DNA of 64,000 nt from Acidobacteriaceae bacterium (lineage in GTDB: Bacteria; Acidobacteriota; Terriglobia; Terriglobales; Acidobacteriaceae). The first letter of the stretch is position 1. Each line of letters starts with the position of its first letter. The notes under the pieces are model-generated. The model made no database searches. It was not told the origin of the DNA and saw nothing but the letters and a program-made list of their open reading frames with translations. The position numbers and the translations under genes were made by a program. Of the stretch, positions 55,787-64,000 are shown piece after piece. The stretch lies in assembly GCA_003138515.1 (NCBI GenBank), contig PLGG01000047.1, positions 741-64,740 of the forward strand, given 5' to 3'.

Positions 55787-57283
55787 TCAGACACCAAGCC
55801 GGCCCGCTGCCGCGACCCGGCCATACCATAGGCCGGAGTCTTTCACTGTCCGCTTCAGGGTGACGAAGTCGACCCAAGTGAGACCGTAGCGCGCGCTGAA
55901 TCCGTCGGACCATTCGAAGTTATCGAGCAGGCTCCAGGCATGATAGGCGCGCACACGGGCGCCGTCGCGCAAGGCACGCGCCAACTCGGCCATATGCTGG
56001 CGATAGAAATCGATGCGCCGCTCGTCGTGGATCTGGCCGTCGGGGCCGGGCGCGTCGGCAAACACGCCGCCAGTCTCAGTGATCTCGATGATCGGATGAT
56101 CGTAGTCGCGAGAAATCTGCATTAGCAGGTCATAGAGGCCGCGCGGCCAGATCTCGAACCCGTGATCGGTGCGCTGGCCCTCGTTGAATGGCTCCACATG
56201 AAACTGGGCCATGGGATCGGCATTGCGAGCCCCGGCTGCAGGCTGCGCGGCGCGCGAGGCGGCAGAGATCGCCAGCCGCAGATAGTAGTGCACGCCCACC
56301 CAGTCGAGTGGGACCTTCAGGATCTTCTCGTCTCCGGACCTGAAGCCCATCGCTTCGTAAGGGACTTCTCCCGCGAACGCCCTGGGATAGTCGCCATGGC
56401 GCGAGGCATGGAGAAAAAAGACATTGTTGAGCATGTGGAAACGCCACGCTGCGTCTCGGTCAGCCACGCTCTCGGTCTTTGGGTAAGCCGGCTCATAGCT
56501 GTAGGCGCTGCCCACGGTCGCTTTCGATGATGCGGCCTTGAGCGAGCGGTAAGCCAGACCCTGCGCCAGGCCGAGCGTGTGGACCGCGCGGAGAAAATCA
56601 TCGATGCTGGCTCTTCCCGGCGGGTTCGAACCCGTTGCATAGCCGTTATAGAGAAAGCTCCACGGCATATTGAACGGAGCCCATGCGGCGATGCGATCAC
56701 CCAGGTGCTTGGCTAGCAGGCCGGCATAGTCAGCGTAGTAGCTGGCCAGATCGCGATTCGGCCAGCCGCCCCGGTCTTCCAGCGCCTGCGGAAGATCCCA
56801 GTGATACAGCGTGCAGAAGGGGCGGATGCCGGCCTCAACCAGAGCATCCGTCACCCGCTTGTAGTAGTCGATTCCCTTCAGGTTGAGCGGTCCCGTGCCG
56901 TTGGGCAGTACGCGCGGCCAACTGATCGAGAAACGGTAGGTCTTCAAGTTCAGCCGTTTGAGCAGCTCCACGTCTTCTTTGAAGCGATGGTATTGATCGC
57001 AGGCAATGTCGCCCGTCGAGCCGTCTTTGATTCTGCCGGGAGTATGCGCCCAGTGGTCCCAGATCGACTCGCCCTTGCCCTCCGCGTTCCAGGCGCCCTC
57101 AACTTGGTATGCAGAGGTCGCCGCGCCCCATAGAAAATCCCTGGGAAAACGCGCTTGTGCGATCTCTTCGGCGCTGATTGCGCCAGCCAATGGCATCGAA
57201 GCTGCCTGTGCCAGACCCTTGCGCGCGGCCATTGCGCCGCCTGCCACGACGAGTCCACTCTGGAGAAACTTTCTGCGATCCAT
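55787..57283 (-). CDS. Tat-exported GH1 protein lacking the acid/base glutamate
   Basis: This 498-residue protein has a twin-arginine signal (DRRKFLQSG, then a hydrophobic stretch) and a GH1 beta-glucosidase barrel: FLWGAATSAYQVEGAW, ESIWDHWAH, GDIACDQYHRFKEDVELLK and SISWPRVLPNG. In GH1 the acid/base is Glu of (T/L)NEP; here the position reads FNMP (M206). The nucleophile is present as Glu403 in ITETGG, with Thr for the usual Asn. Plant myrosinases also lack the acid/base (Gln) but act on glucosinolates. Hydrolysis of ordinary glucosides should be weak here. It stands alone on the minus strand. Confidence 0.87.
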   Translation of the reverse strand: MDRRKFLQSGLVVAGGAMAARKGLAQAASMPLAGAISAEEIAQARFPRDFLWGAATSAYQVEGAWNAEGKGESIWDHWAHTPGRIKDGSTGDIACDQYHRFKEDVELLKRLNLKTYRFSISWPRVLPNGTGPLNLKGIDYYKRVTDALVEAGIRPFCTLYHWDLPQALEDRGGWPNRDLASYYADYAGLLAKHLGDRIAAWAPFNMPWSFLYNGYATGSNPPGRASIDDFLRAVHTLGLAQGLAYRSLKAASSKATVGSAYSYEPAYPKTESVADRDAAWRFHMLNNVFFLHASRHGDYPRAFAGEVPYEAMGFRSGDEKILKVPLDWVGVHYYLRLAISAASRAAQPAAGARNADPMAQFHVEPFNEGQRTDHGFEIWPRGLYDLLMQISRDYDHPIIEITETGGVFADAPGPDGQIHDERRIDFYRQHMAELARALRDGARVRAYHAWSLLDNFEWSDGFSARYGLTWVDFVTLKRTVKDSGLWYGRVAAAGRLGV

Positions 57284-57381
57284 TGGAGCATCCTCCTCAC
57301 TTCCGCTATGACCGTAGCAACGAGAGGGAACGGGATCAATCGGCCAAAAGCAAAATTCATGTGCCGGTCTGCGACCGCGAG

Positions 57382-57972
57382 CTACCGGATGATCTTCAGC
57401 GCAGCGCGGAACAGCCCGTCGAAGTCGGCCGAGAGAGTTTTCTCCTTCGCGGTGGCCTGCGCGATGGCTTTCTCCGCAGCCGGCCGTTGATAGCCAAGAT
57501 TGGTCAGCGCCGAAAGCACATCGTCGACTGCGGGGCCTTGCACGGACGGCTGCGCGGGCGCAACAGCAAAGTCGTCGAGCTTGTCTTTAAGCTCGACCAC
57601 CAGGCGCTCGGCCAACTTCTTGCCCACGCCGGGAATGTGCGTGAGCTGTGCGTGATCCTGGCCGCGAATGGCCTGAATCACCCGTTCGGAGTTAAGCCCG
57701 CTCAGAATTTTGATGGCTAGCTTCGGGCCGACGCCGCTCACGGTGATGAGCCGCTCGAACAGGCGCTTCTCTTCGCGGTCGAGAAAACCGAAGAGCGCGA
57801 TCTGGTCGTCGCTTACCTGGGTGTGAATGTGCAGCGCGGCCTCAGCGCCCACTGAGGGCAGCGCCGTGAACGTGGGCACGGAGATGGCGACGTCGTAGCC
57901 CACGCCCGCGGCCTCAACGACGGCCTGGCCGGGCTGCTTGTGAATGAGCTTGCCGCGCAAGTGAGCGATCAT
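57382..57972 (-). CDS. ruvA: RuvA, Holliday junction branch-migration subunit
   Basis: RuvA binds four-way DNA junctions and loads RuvB helicase. The 196-residue protein has the OB domain (MIAHLRGKLIHKQPGQAVVE), helix-hairpin-helix motifs VSGVGPKLAIKILSGL and IPGVGKKLAERLVVELKD, and the C-terminal domain III (VLSALTNLGYQRPAAEKAI) that contacts RuvB. It starts 6 bp after the kbl stop on the same strand, an unusual pairing for ruvA; ruvB and ruvC are not nearby. ruvX, a resolvase-like gene, lies elsewhere in the window. Confidence 0.96.
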   Translation of the reverse strand: MIAHLRGKLIHKQPGQAVVEAAGVGYDVAISVPTFTALPSVGAEAALHIHTQVSDDQIALFGFLDREEKRLFERLITVSGVGPKLAIKILSGLNSERVIQAIRGQDHAQLTHIPGVGKKLAERLVVELKDKLDDFAVAPAQPSVQGPAVDDVLSALTNLGYQRPAAEKAIAQATAKEKTLSADFDGLFRAALKIIR

Positions 57973-57978
57973 TTCAAC

Positions 57979-59193
57979 CTATTGTAGAATCCGCATTTGC
58001 TTTGCCACACGCTCCAGCGTTTCGAGCGCGCGGTCGAGCTGAGCGCGCGTGTGCTCGCTGGTCAGGATGGCGCGGATGCGCGCTTTGCCTTCCGGCACTG
58101 TGGGGAACGCGATTCCTGTCGCCATCACGCCCTCGTCGAAGAGCGCGCGGCCGAACTCCATCGCCGCGCGGCCCTCGCCCACGATGATCGGCGTAATCGG
58201 CGTTTCCGTCGCCGGCGTGTTCACGCCGCCGATGTTAAACCCGGCGCGCTTGAGCTCCCCCTGAAAGTAGCGCGTGTTCGACCACAGGCGCAGAATCCGC
58301 TCCGGCTCCGCCAAAAGAATGTCGAAGGCCGCGATGCAGGTGGCCGCCACCGATGGCGGATGCGAGGTGGAAAACAGAAACGGCCGCGCGCGGTGGTAAA
58401 GATAGTCGATCAGGTCCTTCGTGCCGCAGACGTAGCCGCCGAGCGCTCCGATGGCCTTCGACAGCGTGCCCACCTGCACATCGACCTTGCCGTGCATTCC
58501 AAAGTGGTCGACCGACCCGCGCCCGTTGCGACCCAACACGCCCGAAGCGTGAGCGTCATCGACCATCATGATCGCGCCGTACTTCTCGGCCAGCGCGGCC
58601 AGCTTGTCCACGGGCCCGATGTCGCCGTCCATCGAAAAAACGCCATCGGTGATCACCAGCTTCTTGCCCGGCTGCGCGGCAAGCTGCTGCAGCAGCTCCT
58701 CGCAATGAGCCGCGTCTTTGTGCCGGAAGACCTTGATGGTGGCCCGCGAAAGACGCGCCCCGTCGATGATGCTCGCGTGGTTCAGCTCGTCAGAGAGGAT
58801 GAAGTCCTCTTTGCCGAGGATCGCGCTCACCGTTCCGGCGTTGGCAGCAAAGCCGCTCTGGAAAACCACGCAGGCCTCGACATTCTTGAAACGCGCGATC
58901 TTCTCTTCGAGTTCCATATGAATGCGCATGGTCCCAGCAATGGTGCGCACCGCGCCCGAGCCCACGCCGAAGGCGCGCGTGGCGGCAATGGCCGCCTCAA
59001 TGAGCTTGGGGTGGTTGGCCAGGCCAAGATAGTTGTTGCTGGCCAGGTTGATGACCTCGCGGCCGTCGTAGTGGCAGACCGGCGCCTGCTGGTCATCGAG
59101 CACGCGGAGATTGAAGTGCGTACCCTTAGCGCGCAACTCGTCGAGCACGGCAGTGAGATGAGCGAGCTGGGGGCGTGGCGTAGCTTCTGTCAT
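57979..59193 (-). CDS. kbl: 2-amino-3-ketobutyrate CoA ligase (glycine C-acetyltransferase)
   Basis: This 404-residue PLP enzyme of the alpha-oxoamine synthase family has NLASNNYLGLANHPKLIEAA, GVGSGAVRTIAGTMRIHMEL, MVDDAHASGVLGRNGRGSVD and the PLP lysine in VGTLSKAIGALGGYV. It fits Kbl, which splits 2-amino-3-ketobutyrate to glycine and acetyl-CoA, better than BioF; the presence of tdh in the same window supports this. ATG 59193 (MTEATPRPQL) has AGGTG 8 nt upstream; the frame is open to 59487 but looks non-coding. ruvA follows 6 bp later. Confidence 0.87.
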   Translation of the reverse strand: MTEATPRPQLAHLTAVLDELRAKGTHFNLRVLDDQQAPVCHYDGREVINLASNNYLGLANHPKLIEAAIAATRAFGVGSGAVRTIAGTMRIHMELEEKIARFKNVEACVVFQSGFAANAGTVSAILGKEDFILSDELNHASIIDGARLSRATIKVFRHKDAAHCEELLQQLAAQPGKKLVITDGVFSMDGDIGPVDKLAALAEKYGAIMMVDDAHASGVLGRNGRGSVDHFGMHGKVDVQVGTLSKAIGALGGYVCGTKDLIDYLYHRARPFLFSTSHPPSVAATCIAAFDILLAEPERILRLWSNTRYFQGELKRAGFNIGGVNTPATETPITPIIVGEGRAAMEFGRALFDEGVMATGIAFPTVPEGKARIRAILTSEHTRAQLDRALETLERVAKQMRILQ

Positions 59194-59396
59194 AGCAATG
59201 CACCTACGCAGAAAGCATAGCGCGGCGGCCGGATGGCGTTCCGTCCGGCGAAACGTCAAAGAGAAGTCCGATGGAGGGGGCGGAGGGTTGGCTGGAACGC
59301 GCCCCCGCCAGATACAATAGGGGTTTACGCAGAGGCAATCGACGAAGCGCCGCTGGGCGAGGGCGCCATCATTCCGGAGAGTTGGAGCAGGTGCAA

Positions 59397-60428
59397 GTGA
59401 GAGGTTTGAATTGCCGCGGATTGCGGCTTGAAGCGGTTGCGGGACTGGGTATCGCAATGGCGCTGGCTGTGCTGCCGGCGGCCGCATCGGCGCAACAAAT
59501 CACGACACATACCGTCCTGACCGTGGAAACCAGCGAGCAGGGCGGGCATACGCAGGCTACCGTCAGAGTTGCTGTGAACGGCGCGGACGGCCTGCCTGCA
59601 TCCGGCGCTGTGATCATCGAAGACGGAAATCGCGAACTAGCCGAAGCGGCTTTGAACAGCGACGGAGAGGCATCGCCCGGGCTGTCGTTCGCGGGCGGAG
59701 ATCACGCCTTGCGCGCCGTCTATACGGGCGATGCATCGCACCTGGGCTCGGCTTCCGTCACCAGCAATGTTTCGGCCCAAACCAGCTCTACCCCGAATTT
59801 TGCGCTCTCGCTCGCGGCCGTCTTGCCCTCGACTCTGCCGCTCACACTCACGGCCGGTCAGGCAGGCACCATTGCCGTCACTGTGGTGCCTGAAGACAAT
59901 GCTGCTCTCACAGCGCCAATGTTCGTCACTCTTTCGTGTTCGGGCCTTCCCAGTGAAGCTTCATGCACCTTTACTCCGGCGACCTTGGAGATTCTGCCCA
60001 CCACGCCCGCAAGTTGCCCTTCCGGTTCGCTGGCGTCGGCGTGCCCGCCGGTCAGTTCTATGCTGCTTCAGACTCAGGCGCAATCGACGAGTCAGCTTGT
60101 GCGACCGGCGCAGCACTTGCGCGGAGCAGGCCCTGTCGCCTGGGCCATTCTTTTACCGGGCATGCTTGCCCTTGGTGGACTTGCCTGGGGCGCGCGCCGG
60201 CGGCGCTGGTTGCAGCGCCTTGCACTCGTTGCATTCGTGGGTCTGGTGACCGCGTTGGGTACCACCGCGTGCAAGCCGCTCTACAACTACTACAAACACG
60301 GTCCCACGAAGAACCCTGCAACTCCGTCAGGCACGTATACCGTCACCGTCACAGGACAATCCTCCAACGGCGTAACGGCCATTACCAATAACACCACGAT
60401 GGTGCTCACGGTAACTGGCGGTTCTTAA
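59397..60428 (+). CDS. Exported Ig-like repeat protein with C-terminal membrane anchor
   Basis: This protein of about 343 residues starts with GTG 59397, has GGAG about 9 nt upstream and a signal sequence ending AAASAQQ. An Ig-like (Big_3-type) domain with VTSNVSAQT and FALSLAAVLPSTLPLTLT, then TLSCSGLPSEASCTFTPATL, is followed by a membrane segment (AWAILLPGMLALGGLAWG), an arginine patch, a second hydrophobic stretch and a final GTYTVTVTGQSSNG strand. The type is frequent in Acidobacteriota as a surface or adhesion protein; the partner is unknown. pabB follows 13 bp later. Confidence 0.78.
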   Translation: MRGLNCRGLRLEAVAGLGIAMALAVLPAAASAQQITTHTVLTVETSEQGGHTQATVRVAVNGADGLPASGAVIIEDGNRELAEAALNSDGEASPGLSFAGGDHALRAVYTGDASHLGSASVTSNVSAQTSSTPNFALSLAAVLPSTLPLTLTAGQAGTIAVTVVPEDNAALTAPMFVTLSCSGLPSEASCTFTPATLEILPTTPASCPSGSLASACPPVSSMLLQTQAQSTSQLVRPAQHLRGAGPVAWAILLPGMLALGGLAWGARRRRWLQRLALVAFVGLVTALGTTACKPLYNYYKHGPTKNPATPSGTYTVTVTGQSSNGVTAITNNTTMVLTVTGGS

Positions 60429-60441
60429 TTACACTGCCTGC

Positions 60442-62412
60442 ATGACGCGGCGGCATCCCCTTCCCCCGGGAATCTATGCGCTGGTGGAGCAGACGCCGGC
60501 CACAGTGCTGCTTGAAGGCGGGAAACAGAACTGCTCCGAAACCAAGGAAAAACCGTGGACGCAAATGTTCACGGCTCCCCTGCGCGTGTGTGTCGCGTAT
60601 TCGCCGGCAGAGATTCCTCCTCTGTTCGCCGACCTTGAGAGCGCGGTGGCCGCGGGCCATTGTGCGGCGGGATTCTTCAGCTACGAGTGCGGATGCTGTT
60701 TTGAGCCGAAGGCAGGAACGCGCGCAGCCGGAGCCAGTGAACCGCTTGCCTGGTTTGGGATCTACGCGCGGAGCTACGCATTCGACCACCAATTGGGCAG
60801 TTTCGTTGACGGTGAGCCGCCTGAGCTCGAGCGATTCCGCTGCGAGAAACAGGATGCAGAGACGGCAGAGCCGGCGCCAGAGATCGCCGCGGAGTTTGGG
60901 TTTACAGAGGTCGAGTACGCCCAGCGCATCGCCCGGATTCACGAGTGGATTCGCGCCGGAGACGTGTATCAGCTGAATTTCACCGCGCCAATGCGATTTG
61001 AAGTGCCGGGCGGCGCTGCGTCGCTCTATGCACGGCTGCGCGCACGGCAGCCGGTCGACTACGGAGCGTTCCTGCACTGGCAGCCGGATCGCCGCATTCT
61101 TTCGTTTTCGCCGGAGCTGTTCTTTCGCATCCAAGATGACGGAGCCGGACGCGGCGGGCGCCGAATCGTCACTCGCCCGATGAAAGGCACCGCGCCTCGG
61201 GGGCGCACTACGCGCGAGGACAGCGTCATCGCCAAGTGGCTCCATGGCGACGCCAAAAACCGCAGCGAGAACGTAATGATCGTCGACCTCGTGCGCAACG
61301 ACCTGGGCCGTGTTGCGCAGACGGGGAGCGTGAACGTCGAAGAGCTCTTCGCCGTCGAGCGCTACGCCACGCTCTGGCAGATGACTTCGACAGTCAGCGC
61401 GGAGCTGCGGCCCGAGGCGAGTTTTCGCGACATCTTCCGCGCGTTGTTTCCCTGCGGGTCAGTGACAGGCGCGCCCAAGGTGCGGGCCATGCAGCTCATC
61501 GCCGAGCTTGAAGGCTCGCCGCGCGGCGTGTATACGGGCGCTATCGGTTTCTTCTCTCCGCGGCAAACGGTCTTCAATGTTGCCATTCGCACTCTGGAGT
61601 TCGATGGTGCGCGCGGAACCATGGGGGTCGGCAGCGGCGTGGTCATCGATTCCGATCCGGCGCAAGAGTTTCGCGAGTGCCTGCTCAAGGCGGAGTTCCT
61701 TACCGGTCTCGGCGCAAGCACCACAACTCCTATCGCCGAGAACGGGCGGATCGTCAGCCAGCCCGATGAGTTTTTCCTGATCGAGACGATGCTTTGGGAC
61801 GGCAGCTATCCGCTGGGCGGCTATCCGTTCTTGGAGCTGCATCTCGAGCGGCTCGAAGATTCAGCCGACTATTTTGATTTTCCGTGCGAACGCACAGCGG
61901 TGAAGTCAGCACTAGAACAATACGCACGACGATTCCCGAATCGAGCGCCACGCAAAGTGCGGTTTCTCTTCGACAGTGACGGCGGCTTCGAAATCACGGA
62001 CGAAGCTTTGCCGCCGGGCGCTGCCGAGCAACGCATCGGCCGCGTGCGCCTCGCAGCGGAGCGCACCGATCCGACCGACAAATGGCTCTACCACAAGTCC
62101 ACGCACCGCCCACTCTACGCCCGTGCATTTGAACAGGCCACTCGCGACGGATTCGACGACGCGCTTTTTCTCAATTTGCGTGGCGAAGTCACTGAAGGCG
62201 CTATCAGTAATGTGTTTGCCGAGAAAGACGGCCGCTGGTTCACGCCGCCCGTCGAGTGCGGTTTGTTGCCCGGAGTTTACCGCCGCCATTTGCTCGAAAC
62301 CCGGCCCGAAATCGAGGAGCGCGTGCTGACCCTCGACGACCTCCGCCTCGCCGACGCTGTCTACCTGGCCAACGCAGTCCGCGGCCTGCGCCGAGTGGAG
62401 ATCAACTGGTGA
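60442..62412 (+). CDS. pabB: PabB-PabC fusion: aminodeoxychorismate synthase and lyase
   Basis: This 656-residue bifunctional protein serves the p-aminobenzoate branch of folate synthesis. Residues 1 to about 440 form component I: GDVYQLNFTAPMRFEV, RPMKGTAPRGRTTREDSVIA (the Lys of PxKGT is diagnostic of ADC synthase), MIVDLVRNDLGRVAQTG and FPCGSVTGAPKVRAMQLI. Residues from about 450 form the class IV aminotransferase-fold lyase: IETMLWDGSYPLGGYPFLEL, KWLYHKSTHRPLY (PLP Lys) and EGAISNVFAEKDGRW. The fusion avoids separate pabB and pabC; pabA (glutaminase) is not nearby. A 3' octamer repeat lies just after the stop. Confidence 0.94.
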   Translation: MTRRHPLPPGIYALVEQTPATVLLEGGKQNCSETKEKPWTQMFTAPLRVCVAYSPAEIPPLFADLESAVAAGHCAAGFFSYECGCCFEPKAGTRAAGASEPLAWFGIYARSYAFDHQLGSFVDGEPPELERFRCEKQDAETAEPAPEIAAEFGFTEVEYAQRIARIHEWIRAGDVYQLNFTAPMRFEVPGGAASLYARLRARQPVDYGAFLHWQPDRRILSFSPELFFRIQDDGAGRGGRRIVTRPMKGTAPRGRTTREDSVIAKWLHGDAKNRSENVMIVDLVRNDLGRVAQTGSVNVEELFAVERYATLWQMTSTVSAELRPEASFRDIFRALFPCGSVTGAPKVRAMQLIAELEGSPRGVYTGAIGFFSPRQTVFNVAIRTLEFDGARGTMGVGSGVVIDSDPAQEFRECLLKAEFLTGLGASTTTPIAENGRIVSQPDEFFLIETMLWDGSYPLGGYPFLELHLERLEDSADYFDFPCERTAVKSALEQYARRFPNRAPRKVRFLFDSDGGFEITDEALPPGAAEQRIGRVRLAAERTDPTDKWLYHKSTHRPLYARAFEQATRDGFDDALFLNLRGEVTEGAISNVFAEKDGRWFTPPVECGLLPGVYRRHLLETRPEIEERVLTLDDLRLADAVYLANAVRGLRRVEINW

Positions 62413-62440
62413 GGGAGCCGGTCAACGCGGTCTTTCTCGG

Positions 62441-62461
62441 TCCCCTGTTCCCTTGGTCCCT
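62441..62461. repeat. Inverted copy of the AGGGACCA/AGGGAACA octamer
   Basis: On the minus strand the sequence is AGGGACCA-AGGGAACA-GGGGA, the same octamer family as in egtB and at 21279-21304. It lies between the convergent pabB and tdh genes, 29 bp after the pabB stop. Confidence 0.8.
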
Positions 62462-62468
62462 GCTTCTC

Positions 62469-63512
62469 TCACTCCGGCCGCATGACCACCTTGATCGCCT
62501 CGCCAGATTGCAGCAGCTCCATTGCCTTCTCGAACTCGCTCAGCTTGAGGCGATGCGTGATCACCGGCTCGAGGTTCAGCTTGCCTGTGGCCAGCAGCGC
62601 CTCCATCTGGAACCACGTCTCGAACATCTTGCGCCCGTTGATGCCCTGCACCGTGGCGCCCTTGAAGATGATGTCGCGGGCAAAATCGAGCTCGAATGGC
62701 CGCGACGGAATGCCGAGCAGCGAAGCGCGGCCGCCGGTGCGCAGCAGCGCGAAACCCAGCCGCATGGCCTCGGGATGGCCCGACATTTCGAGCAGCACGT
62801 CCACGCCGGTGCCGCCTGTCGCTTCGAAAATCTGTTTCTCCACATCGTCGGTCGTGGGATCGAGAGCAAGATCGGCCCCCATCTCCAGCGCCACGCGCCT
62901 GCGATGCGCATTCACCTCCGTGGCGAAGACGCGCGCCGCTCCGCACGCTTTGGCCACGGCAATCGAGAACAACCCAATCGCGCCACAGCCCGTGACGGCG
63001 ACGGTATTCGCGGCAATCGGGCCCGCAAGCACGGCGTGCACCGCGTTGCCCAGAGGGTCGAGCAACGAAGCGTAATCGTGCGGGATCGACGGCGAGAGCT
63101 TCCAGATGTTCGATTCCGGAATGACAGCATAGCCGGCGAAAGCCCCGTCGGCATCCACGCCCAGAATGCGGACATGCTGGCAAACGTGCGCCAGGCCGGT
63201 GCGGCATTGCAGACACTTGCCGCAGGCCACATGCATCTCCGCGCTCACCAGGTCGCCTTCGTGCACAGTGGTCACGCCGCGGCCCACTGCGGCCACCGCG
63301 CCCGAGAACTCGTGCCCCGGAATCAGCGGCGGATGAATCCTGCCCTTGGCCCACGGATCCCAGTTGTAGATGTGCAAATCGGTTCCGCACACACTCGCGG
63401 CCTGCACGCGCACCAATACTTCGCCGGGACCGGGAGCGGGAACCGGGACCTCGCGAAGTTCGATGCCGGGCGCGGCCTTGGCTTTTACAACGGCCTGCAT
63501 GGTGGCGGGCAT
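62469..63512 (-). CDS. tdh: L-threonine 3-dehydrogenase
   Basis: This zinc-dependent medium-chain dehydrogenase oxidises L-threonine with NAD+ to 2-amino-3-ketobutyrate, the substrate of Kbl. The product of about 347 residues has the catalytic zinc Cys in SVCGTDLHIYNWD, PGHEFSGAVAAVGRGV, structural zinc CGKCLQCRTGLAHVC, the NAD loop VTGCGAIGLFSIAVAKACGA and a C-terminal domain with FARDIIFKGATVQGINGRKM that fits Tdh. ATG 63512 (MPATMQAVVKA) was chosen; the frame is open to a TTG at 63557. It is divergent from the alpha-glucuronidase gene. Confidence 0.95.
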   Translation of the reverse strand: MPATMQAVVKAKAAPGIELREVPVPAPGPGEVLVRVQAASVCGTDLHIYNWDPWAKGRIHPPLIPGHEFSGAVAAVGRGVTTVHEGDLVSAEMHVACGKCLQCRTGLAHVCQHVRILGVDADGAFAGYAVIPESNIWKLSPSIPHDYASLLDPLGNAVHAVLAGPIAANTVAVTGCGAIGLFSIAVAKACGAARVFATEVNAHRRRVALEMGADLALDPTTDDVEKQIFEATGGTGVDVLLEMSGHPEAMRLGFALLRTGGRASLLGIPSRPFELDFARDIIFKGATVQGINGRKMFETWFQMEALLATGKLNLEPVITHRLKLSEFEKAMELLQSGEAIKVVMRPE

Positions 63513-63587
63513 AAGCGCGGACCCCCCCAGCGCCGCCTGCGGGAAAGTGAATGACAACCTCTACACCGCAGACAACCAAGTCTATCA

Positions 63588-63603
63588 ACCACCGCTCGGT
63601 GGT
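63588..63603. promoter_or_regulatory. ACCACCG-CT-CGGTGGT palindrome in a divergent promoter region
   Basis: A perfect 7-bp inverted repeat with a 2-bp centre lies in the gap between tdh (minus) and the alpha-glucuronidase gene (plus), 25 bp before the latter's ATG. Its size and place suit an operator bound by a dimeric repressor, but the regulator is unknown. Confidence 0.5.
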
Positions 63604-63627
63604 AGAACGTTGTAGGGAGTTGAAATC

Positions 63628-64000
63628 ATGGCGAAGAAGAGGTTTGCGGCGCGGTGGAACATTGATTTCCTGATGGCATTTTCGTTGGCGGCAGCTTTTG
63701 CCGCGGGGTTGGTGGCGCGCGCGCAGACTGAGGATCAGGCGTGGCTGCGTTATGCGGGCGGGCAGGCCCGCTCCGCAATCCCCACCTCGGTTCGCGCGCT
63801 CGGCGGCGGCGCGATGGAGCAGTCAGCCGTTCAGGAGCTTCAACGCGGCATCGCCGGCATGACGGGCGCGCAGCGGGCGAACTCCAGCCAAGGCGAGACC
63901 GTTGTCGGCACTCTCGATGAAGTTCGCTCAGCACTTCCGGGGCTGCAGGTTCCCGCGCACCTCGCGGCGCACGGATTCTGGCTCAAGCAGACCGTGTGGC
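63628..64000 (+). CDS. aguA: GH67 alpha-glucuronidase, N-terminal fragment
   Basis: GH67 enzymes release 4-O-methylglucuronic acid from xylan side chains. The first 124 codons lie in the window; the frame runs off the right edge. A signal-like segment (about 12-28, FLMAFSLAAAFAAGLVARAQ) is followed by EDQAWLRYA, SAIPTSVRALGGGAMEQSAV, QELQRGIAGMTGAQ and VVGTLDEVRSALPGL, then FWLKQTVW, the family's opening beta domain. GGGAG lies about 9 nt before the ATG at 63628. The catalytic residues lie beyond the window. With GH27 and GH1 genes nearby it suggests hemicellulose use. Confidence 0.88.
   Translation, partial: MAKKRFAARWNIDFLMAFSLAAAFAAGLVARAQTEDQAWLRYAGGQARSAIPTSVRALGGGAMEQSAVQELQRGIAGMTGAQRANSSQGETVVGTLDEVRSALPGLQVPAHLAAHGFWLKQTVW

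Noticed and set aside
62256-63554. 432-codon plus-strand frame
   Set aside because: Antisense to tdh and overlapping the pabB end; no motif.

Overview
The window is a G+C-rich bacterial chromosome segment. The gene families, the dispersed small repeats and the enzyme repertoire suggest a soil Acidobacteriota of the Terriglobia/Acidobacteriaceae type: ergothioneine genes egtB-egtD, DUF3857 transglutaminases, an ECF sigma factor with a DUF4252 protein, secreted GH1, GH27 and GH67 glycosidases, and S9 peptidase. That placement is inference. No phage, IS transposase, CRISPR or rRNA operon was seen. Coding density is high, and most operons have 1-4 nt overlaps or short gaps.

Left third (1-26 kb): a truncated rsmI start; a site-2-protease-like CBS protein whose zinc motif is lost; rsmD; a small secreted/TPR block; egtB-egtD; a four-gene minus-strand operon of zinc-ribbon membrane proteins ending in a protein with no basic residues; a GH27 alpha-galactosidase; a complete RND efflux operon (TolC, adaptor, pump); a Jag-like R3H protein; a nucleoside hydrolase; and a sigma / membrane partner / DUF4252 / secreted-protein operon beside a Y-family polymerase.

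Middle (26-47 kb): a 49-codon membrane microprotein too short for usual ORF calling, an S9 peptidase, DUF2252, a GT39-like membrane glycosyltransferase overlapping an Imm-type small membrane protein, and then a housekeeping block on the plus strand: ispE, tRNA-Gln, prs, rplY, pth, rpsF, rpsR, rplI. Next come a MerR regulator, an Old Yellow Enzyme, and three tandem DUF3857-type genes: one with an intact transglutaminase triad, one with the triad lost, and one reduced to its two ends.

Right (47-64 kb): maf, msrA, a CDP-alcohol phosphotransferase, greA, ruvX, mltG, a LolA-like lipoprotein, HU, a GH1 protein lacking its acid/base glutamate, ruvA, kbl, a fused pabB-pabC, tdh, and the start of a GH67 alpha-glucuronidase cut by the window edge. 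kbl and tdh together form the threonine-to-glycine route.

The main unexplained signal is a set of degenerate heptamer arrays, several built as inverted pairs around a short core. They sit at gene ends, enter the reading frames of pth and ruvX, and supply the likely Shine-Dalgarno of another gene. A related composite block lies in frame inside egtB. A second theme is degenerate enzymes: a pseudo-M50, an M48-like protein with RExxH, a pseudo-transglutaminase, and a GH1 with NMP in place of NEP.
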